Source: Pseudonocardia sp. EC080619-01 (GTDB taxonomy: Bacteria > Actinomycetota > Actinomycetes > Mycobacteriales > Pseudonocardiaceae). Taken from it: a stretch of 64,000 nt of DNA. Position 1 is the stretch's first letter. Every line of letters starts with the position of its first letter. The notes beneath the pieces were generated by a model that worked only from the letters and a program-made list of their open reading frames with translations, was not told the DNA's origin and did no database searches. The stretch is taken from contig NZ_CP012184.1 in the NCBI RefSeq assembly GCF_001420995.1, forward strand, positions 790,501 to 854,500, written 5' to 3'. This document shows, one piece after another, positions 49,161-58,625 of this stretch. The position numbers and the translations under genes are program-made.

Positions 49161-50459
49161 GTGACGGGTGGCTGGCGGAATTGGGCGGGCAACCAGCGCA
49201 GCCGCCCGGCCCGCACCGTCCACACCCGCGACGCCGGCGAGGTCGCCGACGCCGTCCGCGCCGCGGCCCTGTTCGGCCTGCGGGTCACGGCCCTGGGCAG
49301 CGGGCACTCGTTCACCGGCATCGGGGCGCCCGACGGCGTCGCGGTCCGGCCACCGTCCGACCCGGACCGGATCCGGCTCGACGGCGACCTGGTGCACGTC
49401 CCCGCCGGGGTCACGCTCCGGGCGCTGAACCGGTGGCTGCGGCGCCGCGGCCGGGCCCTGCCCAACCTGGGCGACATCGAGGAGCAGACGGTCGCCGGTG
49501 CGATCTCCACCGGCACCCACGGCACCGGGGCCGGGTACCGGGGCATCGCCGCCGGCGTCCGCGGGCTGGAGATCGTCACCGCCGACGGTGCCGTGTACCG
49601 GCCGGACGGCGCCGAGCTCGCGCTCGCCGCGGTCGGCCTGGGCGCCCTCGGCGTGATCACCGAGGTCACGCTCGCGACGGTGCCCGCGTTCGACCTGCAC
49701 GCCGTCGAGTCCGTCCGGCCGCTGGCCGAGGTCGTCGACGGCCTCGGCGAGCTGGCCGCCGCCCACGACCACGTCGAGTTCTACTGGTTCCCGCACACCG
49801 ACGTCGCCGTGCTGAAGTGCAACGACCGCACCGGCCGGTCCGGCCCGCGGCGCGGCCGCGCCGCGGCCTGGATCGGTGACGAGCTGCTCGGCAACGCCGG
49901 GTTCGCCCTCGCCTGCCGCGCCGGCGAGCTGGCCCCGCCGCTCGTCCCCCGGCTGAACGGGTTCCTGGCGGGCCGGATGGCCGCCGCCGAGTACGTCGGG
50001 CCCTCGCACGAGGTGTTCTGCAGCCCACGCCGGGTCCGCTTCCTGGAGATGGAGTACGCCGTGCCCCGCGCGGCGCTGCCCGAGGCGTTCGCCGGCCTCC
50101 GCGCCGCGGCGGCCCGGCACGCCCGCGACGTCACGTTCCCGGTGGAGGTCCGGGTGCTCGGCGCCGACGACGTCCCGCTCTCCACGGCGTACGACCGGGA
50201 CAGCGCCTACCTGGCCGCCCACGTCCGCGCCGGACGCCCGTACGAGGCGTACTTCGCCGCCGTCGAGTCGGTGCTGTCCGCGGCCGACGGCAGACCGCAC
50301 TGGGGCAAGATCCACACCCGGACCGCGGCCCAGCTGCGACCGCGCTACCCGCGGTTCGCGGAGTTCGTCGCCCTGCGGGACCGGCTCGACCCGGAGGGCC
50401 GGTTCCGCAACCCCTACCTCGACCGGGTCCTGGGAGTTCCGTGCGCCTCACCGACCTGA
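49161..50459 (+). CDS. D-arabinono-1,4-lactone oxidase family FAD oxidoreductase
   Basis: A 432-aa VAO-type flavoprotein: FAD-binding domain (about residues 12-180) with G-S-G-H-S-F near 46-51 and G-T-H-G-T-G near 118-123, then an ALO domain ending in W-G-K-I-H and R-D-R-L-D-P-E-G-R-F. The family oxidises aldonolactones or sugar alcohols; in mycobacteria it includes L-gulono-1,4-lactone dehydrogenase. GTG 49161 lacks a strong ribosome site. Its last 19 bp overlap the aldolase-like gene, so the two act together or at least are co-translated. Confidence 0.85.
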   Translation: MTGGWRNWAGNQRSRPARTVHTRDAGEVADAVRAAALFGLRVTALGSGHSFTGIGAPDGVAVRPPSDPDRIRLDGDLVHVPAGVTLRALNRWLRRRGRALPNLGDIEEQTVAGAISTGTHGTGAGYRGIAAGVRGLEIVTADGAVYRPDGAELALAAVGLGALGVITEVTLATVPAFDLHAVESVRPLAEVVDGLGELAAAHDHVEFYWFPHTDVAVLKCNDRTGRSGPRRGRAAAWIGDELLGNAGFALACRAGELAPPLVPRLNGFLAGRMAAAEYVGPSHEVFCSPRRVRFLEMEYAVPRAALPEAFAGLRAAAARHARDVTFPVEVRVLGADDVPLSTAYDRDSAYLAAHVRAGRPYEAYFAAVESVLSAADGRPHWGKIHTRTAAQLRPRYPRFAEFVALRDRLDPEGRFRNPYLDRVLGVPCASPT

Positions 50460-51451
50460 CCACGCCCGCCCTCGTCGTCGACGCGGGCGCCCTGGAGGCG
50501 AACCTCGCCGACATGGCGGCCGCCCTGCCCGGCCCGCGGCTGCGGCCGCACGTGAAGGCGCACAAGACGACCGAGCTGTCCCGGCGGCAGCTCGCCCACG
50601 GTCACGCCGGCTTCACCTGCGCCACCGTGCGCGAGGTCGAGGGGATGGCCGCCGCCGGGCTCGGGACGGACCTGTTGCTGGCGAACGAGGTGCTCGACGC
50701 CCGCCGGCTCGGCGCCGTGGTCGAGGCCGGGGCCCGGGTGACGGTCGCGATCGACTCGGAGGCGACGCTGCGCGCCGCCGTCGACGGCGGGGTGCGGGAG
50801 GTGCTCGTCGACGTCAACGTGGGCATGCCGCGCTGCGGGATCGCCCCCGGCCGGGCGGGCGCGCTCGCCGACGCCGCCCGGGCCGCCGGGCTGACCGTGC
50901 GCGGTGTGATGGGCTACGAGGGCCACCTGCAGATGGTCGGCGACGCGGCCGAGCGGGCCCGGCTGACCGCCGGGTGCACCGACCTGCTGCTCGCCGCGCA
51001 CACCGACGTCGGCGGCGAGATCGTCTCCGGCGGCGGTACCGGCACGCACGCGATGAACACCGCCTGCACCGAGATCCAGGCCGGGTCGTACGCGCTGATG
51101 GACACCGCCTACACCGCGGCGGGCCTGCCGTTCCGCCAGGCGCTGACCGTGCTGTCCACAGTGGTCTCGACGACCGCGCCGGCGGGCGACATGCCCGGCT
51201 GGGCGGTCGCCGACGCCGGGCTCAAGGCGTTCGGGATGGACCACGGCAACCCGTCGGTGCCCGGCGGGAACGTCTGGTTCTGCTCCGACGAGCACCTCGT
51301 GTTCGCGCTCGACGCGCCGCCGCGGGCCGGTGACCGGGTCCGGATCGACCCGGCGCACGTCGACCCGACCGTCGCCCTGCACGAGCGGATGCACGTCGTC
51401 GACGGCGACGACGTGCTCGACACCTGGCCGGTCGACCTGCGCGGCTGGTGA
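50441..51451 (+). CDS. D-threonine aldolase / DSD1-like PLP enzyme
   Basis: A 336-aa fold-type III PLP protein. The alanine-racemase-like barrel begins with T-P-A-L-V-V-D, with the PLP lysine in R-P-H-V-K-A-H-K near residues 36-43. The C-terminal domain has the metal-site residues H-G-N and C-S-D-E-H typical of D-serine dehydratase/D-threonine aldolase. It would cleave or deaminate a D-beta-hydroxy-amino acid. GTG 50441 lies within the lactone oxidase gene. Confidence 0.85.
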   Translation: MRLTDLTTPALVVDAGALEANLADMAAALPGPRLRPHVKAHKTTELSRRQLAHGHAGFTCATVREVEGMAAAGLGTDLLLANEVLDARRLGAVVEAGARVTVAIDSEATLRAAVDGGVREVLVDVNVGMPRCGIAPGRAGALADAARAAGLTVRGVMGYEGHLQMVGDAAERARLTAGCTDLLLAAHTDVGGEIVSGGGTGTHAMNTACTEIQAGSYALMDTAYTAAGLPFRQALTVLSTVVSTTAPAGDMPGWAVADAGLKAFGMDHGNPSVPGGNVWFCSDEHLVFALDAPPRAGDRVRIDPAHVDPTVALHERMHVVDGDDVLDTWPVDLRGW

Positions 51452-51532
51452 CCCGCGCGGCCGATGTCACGGGCGTCGCCGGGTGGCATGCTGGACGGCT
51501 TCACACGGAGCGATCCGAAGGAGGTGACGACG

Positions 51533-51724
51533 ATGCACGACACGGCATCGGTCGGGGACCGGATCGTCGTCGAGGCGGCCGTCGTGGACCACGGGCGGCG
51601 CCGCGGCGAGGTCGTGGAGGTCCTCGGCGGCGGCGACGAGCAGGTGCGGTACCGGGTGCGGTGGAGCGACGGCAGCGAGTCGCTCTACTTCCCGGGCGCG
51701 GACGCGCACGTCGAGCACGCCTGA
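51533..51724 (+). CDS. DUF1918 protein
   Basis: A 63-aa SH3-like beta-barrel protein common in actinobacteria: G-D-R-I-V-V-E near residues 8-14, R-R-G-E-V-V-E-V and R-V-R-W-S-D-G-S. Function unknown. AAGGAGGTGA at 51518-51527 is an almost perfect ribosome site, implying high expression. A strong hairpin follows. Confidence 0.88.
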   Translation: MHDTASVGDRIVVEAAVVDHGRRRGEVVEVLGGGDEQVRYRVRWSDGSESLYFPGADAHVEHA

Positions 51725-51730
51725 CGGCCC

Positions 51731-51759
51731 GCGGGCACGGGGCCGGCCCCCGTGCCCGC
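51731..51759. terminator. Bidirectional hairpin terminator
   Basis: Perfect 12-bp arms GCGGGCACGGGG and CCCCGTGCCCGC around CCGGC. It lies between the convergent DUF1918 and SRPBCC genes. Confidence 0.7.
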
Positions 51760-51782
51760 TCCGGGCCCGTCGGTGCCCGCGG

Positions 51783-52217
51783 TCAGGCCCAGCGCTGCGC
51801 CAGGGCCGCCAGCCCGGTCCCGAACACACCGTTCGCGAACAGCTCGACGAGCTCGCCCTCGGCTGCGGCGTCGGCGTCGAACTCCACCCACCACTCGGCG
51901 AAGGTGTGACCGGCCGCCGTCACCGGCGCGAGCCGCAGGGTGGAGACGTAGCGGCGCACCGGGAACGGCGACTCGACGATCTCGTAGGTCAACGCGTGCC
52001 CGCGGTCGTCGAGCGCCAGCAGGTTCTCGACGACGACGCCGCCGTCACCGAGGACGAGCCGCCGCTGCGCCCCGATGTCGGAGCCGGAGGCGCCGCGGGT
52101 GAGCTCGGCGGAGTCGATCGCCGGGTGCCAGCGGTGGATGGCGCCGAAGTCGCGGACGTGCGGCCAGACCTCGGCCAGCGGCGCCGGGATCACGGCGCTG
52201 GAGTAGGGGCGGGGCAT
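51783..52217 (-). CDS. SRPBCC family protein
   Basis: A 144-aa START/Bet v1-like helix-grip protein: I-P-A-P-L-A-E-V-W near residues 10-18, H-R-W-H-P near 28-32 and R-R-Y-V-S-T-L-R-L near 88-96. Such proteins bind hydrophobic ligands, as in polyketide cyclases or aromatic oxygenase partners. ATG 52217 follows GAGGAG. It ends 20 bp before the end of the membrane protein's gene but shows no functional tie to it. Confidence 0.82.
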   Translation of the reverse strand: MPRPYSSAVIPAPLAEVWPHVRDFGAIHRWHPAIDSAELTRGASGSDIGAQRRLVLGDGGVVVENLLALDDRGHALTYEIVESPFPVRRYVSTLRLAPVTAAGHTFAEWWVEFDADAAAEGELVELFANGVFGTGLAALAQRWA

Positions 52218-52237
52218 GGTCTCCTCCTCGGGAGCGG

Positions 52238-52993
52238 TCAGGTCTGCCGGCGCAGGTGTGGGGCCTGTGCCGTGAGCTGGTCGAGCTGGGCGCGGACGTC
52301 CTCGAAACCGGAGTCGGCGCGCAGGTCCAGCGCGATCGACGCGGCGTGCTCGGTCGTGTCGTGGAAGGCGGTGCGGGCGACCTCGAGCCGGGCGCCGACG
52401 GATCGGGCGACGTCCCCGCCCGGTGCCCCGGACTCGACGCTCTCGCCGAGCCGCGCCGTCCGCAGCGCCTCGGCGAGCTCGGTGTCGAGGCGGCGGCCGA
52501 TGTCGTGCAGCCAGTCCTTCGCCGGGCCGTCCGGCACGGTGCGGACGATGCCGTGGAAGGCGGTCACCGACCCGACGCAGCCCTCGTAGGCGCGGGCCCA
52601 GCGGGACCCGGCGACCAGGCCGGCAGGGAGGGCGTCGGGGGCGTTCTCGGCGGCCAGCTGCATCGCCCGGCGCTCGTCGGGGCTCGCGGAGCGCAGGTAG
52701 GAACGTGCCAGGTACTGCGCCGGGAGCCCGACGAACAGCACCGACGGCGCCGCGCAGAAGATCATCCCGGCGATCGCGCCGGCGAGGACCCGCACGCCCG
52801 GGCCCGGATCGCCGGGTTCCGGCACCTCGGTCAGCCCGATGGTGACCCCGAGCGCGATGCCGACTCCCACACCGACCAGCAGGAACACCAGCCAGCCGTA
52901 CGACGCCAGCGTGTGCGACACCGGCCCGCCGCGGACCGCCATCCGGCGCCGCCAGTCCCCGCCCGGTGGCGGGACCGGCCGCCGCGGTGCCAT
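52238..52993 (-). CDS. Membrane protein with cytosolic helical domain
   Basis: A 251-aa protein with two hydrophobic segments (about residues 30-55 and 68-92) followed by a long helical, charged soluble domain (about 100-251). No family recognised. ATG 52993 overlaps the stop of the TIM-barrel gene by one base, so it belongs to the Tm-1-like operon, perhaps as its membrane partner. That link is inference from position. Confidence 0.65.
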   Translation of the reverse strand: MAPRRPVPPPGGDWRRRMAVRGGPVSHTLASYGWLVFLLVGVGVGIALGVTIGLTEVPEPGDPGPGVRVLAGAIAGMIFCAAPSVLFVGLPAQYLARSYLRSASPDERRAMQLAAENAPDALPAGLVAGSRWARAYEGCVGSVTAFHGIVRTVPDGPAKDWLHDIGRRLDTELAEALRTARLGESVESGAPGGDVARSVGARLEVARTAFHDTTEHAASIALDLRADSGFEDVRAQLDQLTAQAPHLRRQT

Positions 52994-53826
52994 CACCGCC
53001 CCACGGCGTTCTTGAAGGCCCGCGTCTGCTCGGTGAGCGCCCGCTCGGTCGGGAGCCGCTCCATCGACGAGGCGCCGTAGAAGCCGTGGCACACCTGCGC
53101 CCGCGCCAGCACGTACGCGGCGTCCTCGGGCATCGCGATCGGGCCGCCGTGGCAGAGGACGAGCACGTCGTCGCGCACCTCCAGCGCCGCCGCGGCCCAC
53201 TCGTCGACCAGCTCGACGCAATCGTCGAGGCTCTTCGCGGTCTCCGCGCCGATCGAGCCGCCGGTGGTCAGCCCCATGTGGCAGACGACGATGTCGGCAC
53301 CGGCACGCGCCATCGCGCGGGCGTCGTCGGCGGAGAACACGTACGGGGTGGTCAGCAGCTCCTTGGCCCGGGCGGCGGCGACGAGGTCGACCTCCAGCCC
53401 GAAGCCCATCCCGGTCTCCTCCAGGTTGGCCCGGAAGACGCCGTCGATCAGGCCGACCGTCGGGAAGTTCTGGATGCCGGCGAAGCCGAGCGAGGCGAGC
53501 TCGTCGAGGAACCGGTCGGTGAGCAGGAACGGGTCGGTGCCGTTGACCCCGGCCAGCACCGGCGTCCGCTCGACGACCGGGAGCACCTCGGCCGCCATCT
53601 CGACGACGATGTCGTTCGCGTTGCCGTAGGCGAGCAGCCCGGCGAGCGAGCCGCGGCCCGCCATCCGGTAGCGGCCGGAGTTGTAGATCACGATGAGGTC
53701 GATCCCGCCGGCCTCCTCGCACTTCGCCGAGAGCCCCGTCCCGGCCCCACCGCCGACGATCGGCTCGCCGCGGGCCGCCATGCCGGTGAACCGCTCCATC
53801 AGCTCGGCGCGGGTGGACCGCCTCAT
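52993..53826 (-). CDS. PEP hydrolase-like TIM-barrel protein (Tm-1 C-terminal type)
   Basis: A 277-aa TIM-barrel protein of the phosphoenolpyruvate-hydrolase/IGPS-like family: [11 protein letters not shown] near residues 25-35, I-V-I-Y-N-S-G-R-Y near 45-53, [10 protein letters not shown] and L-C-H-G-G-P. The reaction is unproven. It corresponds to the C-terminal half of plant Tm-1 proteins. ATG 53826 overlaps the Tm-1-like ATP-binding gene by 4 bp. Confidence 0.85.
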   Translation of the reverse strand: MRRSTRAELMERFTGMAARGEPIVGGGAGTGLSAKCEEAGGIDLIVIYNSGRYRMAGRGSLAGLLAYGNANDIVVEMAAEVLPVVERTPVLAGVNGTDPFLLTDRFLDELASLGFAGIQNFPTVGLIDGVFRANLEETGMGFGLEVDLVAAARAKELLTTPYVFSADDARAMARAGADIVVCHMGLTTGGSIGAETAKSLDDCVELVDEWAAAALEVRDDVLVLCHGGPIAMPEDAAYVLARAQVCHGFYGASSMERLPTERALTEQTRAFKNAVGR

Positions 53827-55025
53827 GCCTGCACCTCCCGCCACGCGGCCAGCACCGCGTCGGCGAACTCGGGGTCGTTGACGTGGTGCGGGATCCGCCG
53901 GACCCGCTCCGGTTCGTCCACACCGGACTCGATCGCGGCGAACAGCGCCGCGTCCGCCGCGGGGTCGTGGAACGCCTGGCCGGGTGCGTCGAGTGCGGAC
54001 ACCCCGCCGAGCGGGAGCAGGAACAGCCATGGCCCGGTGAAGCCGTTCAGCCTGCGCGCCAGCCACTCCCCGATCCCACGGTTCTCCTCCACGGTGGTCC
54101 GCATGAGCGTCACGTTCGCGTTGTGCTCGTACAGCAGCCGGCCGTCGAACCGGTCCGGCACGGTCGCGACGGCACCGAAGTTGACCATGTCGAGCGCACC
54201 GCAGGAGCCCACCCAGGGGACGCCGGTCCGCGCGACGGCGCCGAGCCGGTCCTCCCCCGCGGCCATCACGCCGCCGACGAGGAGGTCCGCGACCTCGGTG
54301 GTGGTCAGGTCGAGCACCGAGTCGACCAGGCCGTCGTCGACGAGCTTCTCCATCGAGGCGCCACCGGAGCCGGTCGCGTGGAAGACCAGGGCGTCCACCT
54401 CGTCGCCGAGCCGCTCGCGGACCGCGGTCACGCACGGCGTCGTGACACCGAACATGGTCACGCCGACGGCGGCCAGGCCGGCGTCGCCGTCCGGGACCGG
54501 GGCCGCCACGGCACCGGCGATCATGTGGGCCGCGTTGCCGAGTACCCGCCGGGAGATCCGGTTGAGCCCGGCGACGTCGGTGACCGCGTACAGCATCGCG
54601 ATGTCGCTCGCGCCGACGTAGGGGGCCGTGTCACCGGACGCGACGGTGGAGACCATCAGCTTCGGCACACCGACCGGGAGGTCGCGCATCGCGGGCGTGA
54701 CCAGCGCGGTCCCGCCCGACCCGCCGAGCCCGAGCACCCCGCCGACGTCGTCCCGGCCGGCGAGGAAGGCGCGCAACGCCTCCGCCATCGCCTGCACCGC
54801 GCTGCCCCGGTCACCGGTGAACACCGCGGAGGTGCCGCCCGGGTGGTGCGCGGCGACCTCGGCCGCACCGACGTCCGGTGCCGGCTCCCCCGCACCCGGG
54901 CCGGAGCCCGAGGTGGACACGTCCACCCGGCACACCGCGACGCCTGCGGACGCCACCAGGCCCGCGACGAAGCCGAGCTCGGCGGCCTTCGTGTCGAACG
55001 TCCCGATGACGTATGCGGTCCCCAC
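53823..55025 (-). CDS. Tm-1-like ATP-binding protein (UPF0261)
   Basis: A 400-aa UPF0261 protein: V-I-G-T-F-D-T-K at residues 6-13, L-G-L-G-G-S-G-G-T near 98-106 and H-A-T-G-S-G-G near 215-221. In tomato Tm-1 this domain binds ATP and blocks tobamovirus replication; the bacterial role is unknown. GTG 55025 has no ribosome site, so the transcript may be leaderless. First gene of a three-gene operon (ATP-binding, TIM barrel, membrane protein). Confidence 0.87.
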   Translation of the reverse strand: MGTAYVIGTFDTKAAELGFVAGLVASAGVAVCRVDVSTSGSGPGAGEPAPDVGAAEVAAHHPGGTSAVFTGDRGSAVQAMAEALRAFLAGRDDVGGVLGLGGSGGTALVTPAMRDLPVGVPKLMVSTVASGDTAPYVGASDIAMLYAVTDVAGLNRISRRVLGNAAHMIAGAVAAPVPDGDAGLAAVGVTMFGVTTPCVTAVRERLGDEVDALVFHATGSGGASMEKLVDDGLVDSVLDLTTTEVADLLVGGVMAAGEDRLGAVARTGVPWVGSCGALDMVNFGAVATVPDRFDGRLLYEHNANVTLMRTTVEENRGIGEWLARRLNGFTGPWLFLLPLGGVSALDAPGQAFHDPAADAALFAAIESGVDEPERVRRIPHHVNDPEFADAVLAAWREVQA

Positions 55026-55034
55026 ACCCGATTT

Positions 55035-55044
55035 CTACCGGTAG
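55035..55044. promoter_or_regulatory. Small palindrome upstream of the Tm-1-like operon
   Basis: CTACCGGTAG is a perfect 10-bp palindrome 9 bp from the start codon, overlapping a possible -10 box (TAGAAA on the minus strand). It may be an operator. Confidence 0.35.
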
Positions 55045-55151
55045 TTCCCGCTCCGGGGCGAGAGCCGAGACCGGAACGACGCAGGGCAGGATGGGTACGC
55101 CCCCGCCGGCAGGTCCCGTGACCTCACGGCCCGTGACGTCGTTGGAGAGAC

Positions 55152-56318
55152 ATGCTCGGTCACCCGGACGATCCCCGCGGCGTCGTGCTCCCGCTCGACG
55201 GGCGGCCCGGTGCGGCCGGGACGGGGCAGGGCGGGAACCCGGCACCCGCCCGGAACGGCACACCGCCCGGCCCCGCCCTGCTGCTGAGCTGGCGGCCGGC
55301 CGATCCCCGCTCCACCGACGCCGACCGGCCCTGGGGCGCGACGCTCTCCGCCTCCAGCGAGCTGGCCCGCCGGCTCGCCCGGCCGGGGAGCTCCCGCGGC
55401 CCGGAGCGCGGCCTGACCTTCCGCCTCACCCTGCCCGAGGCGTTCGGGGCCGAGCCGCTGCTCACGCTCGCGGGCGGCGCGACCGCCCCCGGCCACCCCG
55501 GGCTCTCGGCCGTGCTGCCGGTGGGCGACGCCGCGTCCGGCCCGGCACCGGGCGCCGGGCTCGGCCTGCTCGCGCTCACGGTCGCCGCCGAGATCGCCGC
55601 GATCGGTACCCAGCACCGGGTGGTCGACGAGCTGACCTCCGCCGTCGACGACCTCGCGCCCGGGTGCACGCTGCGGCTCGACTCGCGGCTGCGGGCGGCC
55701 GAGGAGTCGCTGCGCGACGCGCAGACGGAGCTGCTCGAGCACGGGGCGATCACCTCCGGTGCCGGGCTCGACACCGCCGTCGCGAACCTGGCCGTGCTGC
55801 GCCACCAGACGCACGCGTGGATCTCCGGCTGGGAGCGCGTCGCGGCCGCGGCCGACCCGTCGGGAACCGGCGGCATCGGCCTGCGCGAGCAGCTCGGCGA
55901 GGTGGGCAGGCTCGGCTGGGACCGGTTCCCGGGCGCGGTGCTCGGCGCCTACCTGGCGCTCGTCCTCGACGCGCGCCGCATCCTGCTCACCGCGGCCGAC
56001 CACCTGCTGCGGTCCCCGAACCGGCCGCTCGCGGCGCTGCGCCCGCTGGTCGAGTCGGACCTGTCCGGGCGGATCGCCGACGTCGGGCGGCTGCACCGGC
56101 TGGCGACCGGCCTGTCGGTGCTGCCGCTGACGGTCCGCAAACGCTCCGGCGGGATGCTGCCGCACCTCATCGCCGACCAGGCCGCGACGAACGCGCGCAC
56201 CCAGGCGCTGTTCACCCGGCTGGCGAACGCGCTGCGCCCGGCCCCGTGGTCCGGGCAGGTCGTGGTCGAGGTGCAGTCACTGGAGAGCGGCGAGCTGCAG
56301 GTCCTGCGCCCGGTCTGA
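55152..56318 (+). CDS. Hypothetical helical protein
   Basis: A 388-aa protein of unknown family. The first 60 residues are Pro/Gly-rich and likely disordered; the remainder is mostly long Ala/Leu/Arg helices, for example around residues 175-225, without membrane segments or recognisable catalytic motifs. ATG 55152 has GGAGAG upstream. It is divergent from the Tm-1-like operon and ends at a very strong terminator. Confidence 0.65.
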   Translation: MLGHPDDPRGVVLPLDGRPGAAGTGQGGNPAPARNGTPPGPALLLSWRPADPRSTDADRPWGATLSASSELARRLARPGSSRGPERGLTFRLTLPEAFGAEPLLTLAGGATAPGHPGLSAVLPVGDAASGPAPGAGLGLLALTVAAEIAAIGTQHRVVDELTSAVDDLAPGCTLRLDSRLRAAEESLRDAQTELLEHGAITSGAGLDTAVANLAVLRHQTHAWISGWERVAAAADPSGTGGIGLREQLGEVGRLGWDRFPGAVLGAYLALVLDARRILLTAADHLLRSPNRPLAALRPLVESDLSGRIADVGRLHRLATGLSVLPLTVRKRSGGMLPHLIADQAATNARTQALFTRLANALRPAPWSGQVVVEVQSLESGELQVLRPV

Positions 56319-56336
56319 CCGGCACCCCGGACGAAC

Positions 56337-56375
56337 GGGGGGCCGTGGTCCGGTGGCACCGGACCACGGCCCCCC
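56337..56375. terminator. Very strong bidirectional hairpin terminator
   Basis: Perfect 18-bp arms (56337-56354 and 56358-56375, beginning GGGGGGCCGTGG) around GGC. It starts 18 bp after the + strand stop and ends 28 bp before the convergent DoxX gene's stop. Confidence 0.8.
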
Positions 56376-56403
56376 GGACCGGATCAGCGAGGACGGGGCG
56401 CGC

Positions 56404-57534
56404 TCAGCGCGCGGCGGCCTTGGCGCGCTTGCGGGCGTCCTTCGCGCTCTTCTTCGCCTGCTTGGCCGTCTCGGCACCGGCGGTGGCGGCACGGTCGGCC
56501 AGGTCGGAGCCGAACTTCGCGGCCTGCGACTGGGCCTGGCTCGCGAGCGAGGAGAGCCGGTCGGCGTACTCCGGCGCGCGCTTCTCGGCGCGGGCGACGG
56601 CCTTCTGGGCCTGCTTCTCCCAGCGGGCCCGGCGCCGCTCGGCCTCCTGGATCCACCGGTCCCCGGTGCGCTCGGCGACCTTGCGGTACTGCGCACCGCG
56701 GCGGTCGACGGCCTTCTCCAGCTTCGCGCCGTGCTTGTCGGCGGCCTTCGCGAGCTTGGCGCCCTTCTTCTCGGCCGCCTTCGCCCGCTTCTCGGCCTTC
56801 TTCGCCGCCTGCTCGGCGGCGGCCGAGAGCTGCTCGGACCAGGTCGAGGCCCGCTCGGAGGCGACCTCACCCAGGTGCGCGGCCTGCTCGGACGCCTTGC
56901 CGCTCCACTCCGTCGCGCGGTCCCGGACCACCGGGCCGTACTCCTCGACGGCGTCGTGCAGCCGCTCGCGGCCGCCCGCCGCGGCCGCCGCGATCGACGA
57001 CCCGGCGCCGGCCAGGCCGGCCGCGAGCTGCGAGCCGGTCTCGGAGTCGGCCGAGGAGAACCGGTCGTGCACCTGCTCGGCCGCCTTCCGCGCCCGGTAG
57101 GCGTTCGACGGCTTGCCGTGCGTGTCGGACGCGGCGATGAGCAGGCCGCCCAGCAGCCCGACGTTCTTCAGGAAGTGGATCTGCTGCTCCGTGCGCCGCT
57201 GCTGGTCGGTCTCCTCCCAGAAGCGGTGCCCGGCGAGCGTCGTCGGGATGACGGTCGCGGCGAGCGCGGTGGAGGCGAGGCGGGGGAACTTGCCGACGGC
57301 CAGCAGCGTGCCGGCGGCGATCTTCACACCGGCGTCGACCTTGACCAGGGTCTCGGCCTCGGGGCGCCGGTCGAGCGGGGCGTTCTCGACGACCTTGTCG
57401 ATGGCCGGGGAGGCCTGGTCGAGAACCGGCTTGGCGGCCTGCGCGTGGCCCTCGGGCTGGCGGAGGGCGTTGACACCGCCGTAGATGAAGACGGCCGCGA
57501 GCATGGGCCGGGCTACTCGTCGCAAGACTGGCAT
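56404..57534 (-). CDS. DoxX family protein with histone-H1-like tail
   Basis: A 376-aa protein. Residues 1-135 are a DoxX-type membrane domain with about four helices (A-V-F-I-Y-G-G-V-N-A-L near 14-24). Residues about 190-376 are a long Lys/Ala/Arg helix with K-K-A-E-K-R-A-K-A-A-E-K-K repeats, like the tail of histone H1 or a coiled coil. DoxX proteins are small redox-linked membrane proteins; the tail is far longer than usual. ATG 57534 is followed upstream by GGGGAAAGGTGACCC, a fair ribosome site. Confidence 0.8.
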   Translation of the reverse strand: MPVLRRVARPMLAAVFIYGGVNALRQPEGHAQAAKPVLDQASPAIDKVVENAPLDRRPEAETLVKVDAGVKIAAGTLLAVGKFPRLASTALAATVIPTTLAGHRFWEETDQQRRTEQQIHFLKNVGLLGGLLIAASDTHGKPSNAYRARKAAEQVHDRFSSADSETGSQLAAGLAGAGSSIAAAAAGGRERLHDAVEEYGPVVRDRATEWSGKASEQAAHLGEVASERASTWSEQLSAAAEQAAKKAEKRAKAAEKKGAKLAKAADKHGAKLEKAVDRRGAQYRKVAERTGDRWIQEAERRRARWEKQAQKAVARAEKRAPEYADRLSSLASQAQSQAAKFGSDLADRAATAGAETAKQAKKSAKDARKRAKAAAR

Positions 57535-57616
57535 GGGTCACCTTTCCCCGGTCGCCGTATCCGCAAACCCGGGGGCGGGTGTGGCATCACGACGGTCGTG
57601 TCGCAATCATGCCGGG

Positions 57617-58579
57617 GTGACGAACGGACGGCGGGCGATCGGGCTCGACATCGGAGGAACGAAGGTCGCGGGAGCGATCGTGGGCGAGGATGGCACGGTC
57701 CACGCCGAACTGCGGCGCAACACCCCGGACACGTCCGACGCGAGCACGATGAACGACCTCCTCCGGGGGATGGTCGAGGAGCTGCGCGCGGACGGGGCCG
57801 GGGCCGGGGTGTGCGCGATCGGCGTCGGCGCGGCGGGCACGGTGGAGTGGCCGGTGGGCCGGATCCGCTGGGCGCCCAACAACAACTACGAGAACTGGGA
57901 CCTGCGGGCGGACCTGGAGGCGGCGACCGGGCTGCCCACCGTGGTCGACAACGACGGCAACGTCGCCGGTCTCGCCGAGGCCCGGCTGGGCGAGACCCGC
58001 AACGACGACATGGTGCTGCTGACCGTGGGCACCGGCGTCGGTGCCGGGATCGTGCTGGGCGGGAAGATCTACCGCGGGCCGCACGGCCTGGGCGCCGAGG
58101 TCGGGCACATGAACGTCAACCCGGAGGGCCCGCTGTGCGGGTGCGGCAACCACGGCTGCCTGGAGTCGATGGCCTCGGGGACCGCGCTGACCCGGATGGG
58201 GCGCAGCGCCGCCGCGCACGATCCCGACGGGATGATCGCGGGCCTGGCCCGCGAGGCGGGCGGCGAGGTGACCGGGCAGCACGTGACGATGGCGGCGATG
58301 GCGGGCGACCGGACCGCGCAGTCGCTGTTCCAGCGGCTCGGGCGGGCCCTGGGCGTCGGGATCGCGAGCATCAACGCGATCTTCGAGTTCGAGGTCGTCC
58401 TGATCGGGGGCGGGCTGGTCGACGCCGGGGAGCTGCTGCTGGGTCCGGCCCGGCGGGCGGCGCGGGAGTTCCACTACGGGCCGCCCGGGGTCCGGCCGAT
58501 CCCGCCGGTCGTGCCCGCCACCTACAAGGGTGACGCCGGCAAGATCGGCGCCGGCCTCCTCGCGCTCGAGGAGCTCTGA
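57617..58579 (+). CDS. ROK family glucokinase
   Basis: A 320-aa sugar kinase that phosphorylates glucose with ATP. The phosphate loop L-D-I-G-G-T-K is at residues 9-15, the catalytic Asp is in V-D-N-D-G-N near 114-119, and the ROK zinc motif C-G-C-G-N-H-G-C is near 174-181. GTG 57617 has GGGG before it. The PhoD phosphatase gene follows after 46 bp on the same strand. Confidence 0.9.
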   Translation: MTNGRRAIGLDIGGTKVAGAIVGEDGTVHAELRRNTPDTSDASTMNDLLRGMVEELRADGAGAGVCAIGVGAAGTVEWPVGRIRWAPNNNYENWDLRADLEAATGLPTVVDNDGNVAGLAEARLGETRNDDMVLLTVGTGVGAGIVLGGKIYRGPHGLGAEVGHMNVNPEGPLCGCGNHGCLESMASGTALTRMGRSAAAHDPDGMIAGLAREAGGEVTGQHVTMAAMAGDRTAQSLFQRLGRALGVGIASINAIFEFEVVLIGGGLVDAGELLLGPARRAAREFHYGPPGVRPIPPVVPATYKGDAGKIGAGLLALEEL

Positions 58580-58625
58580 GCACGGCCCCCGGCGACGGTC
58601 CCGGGCCAGGTCTACCCTCGACCGG

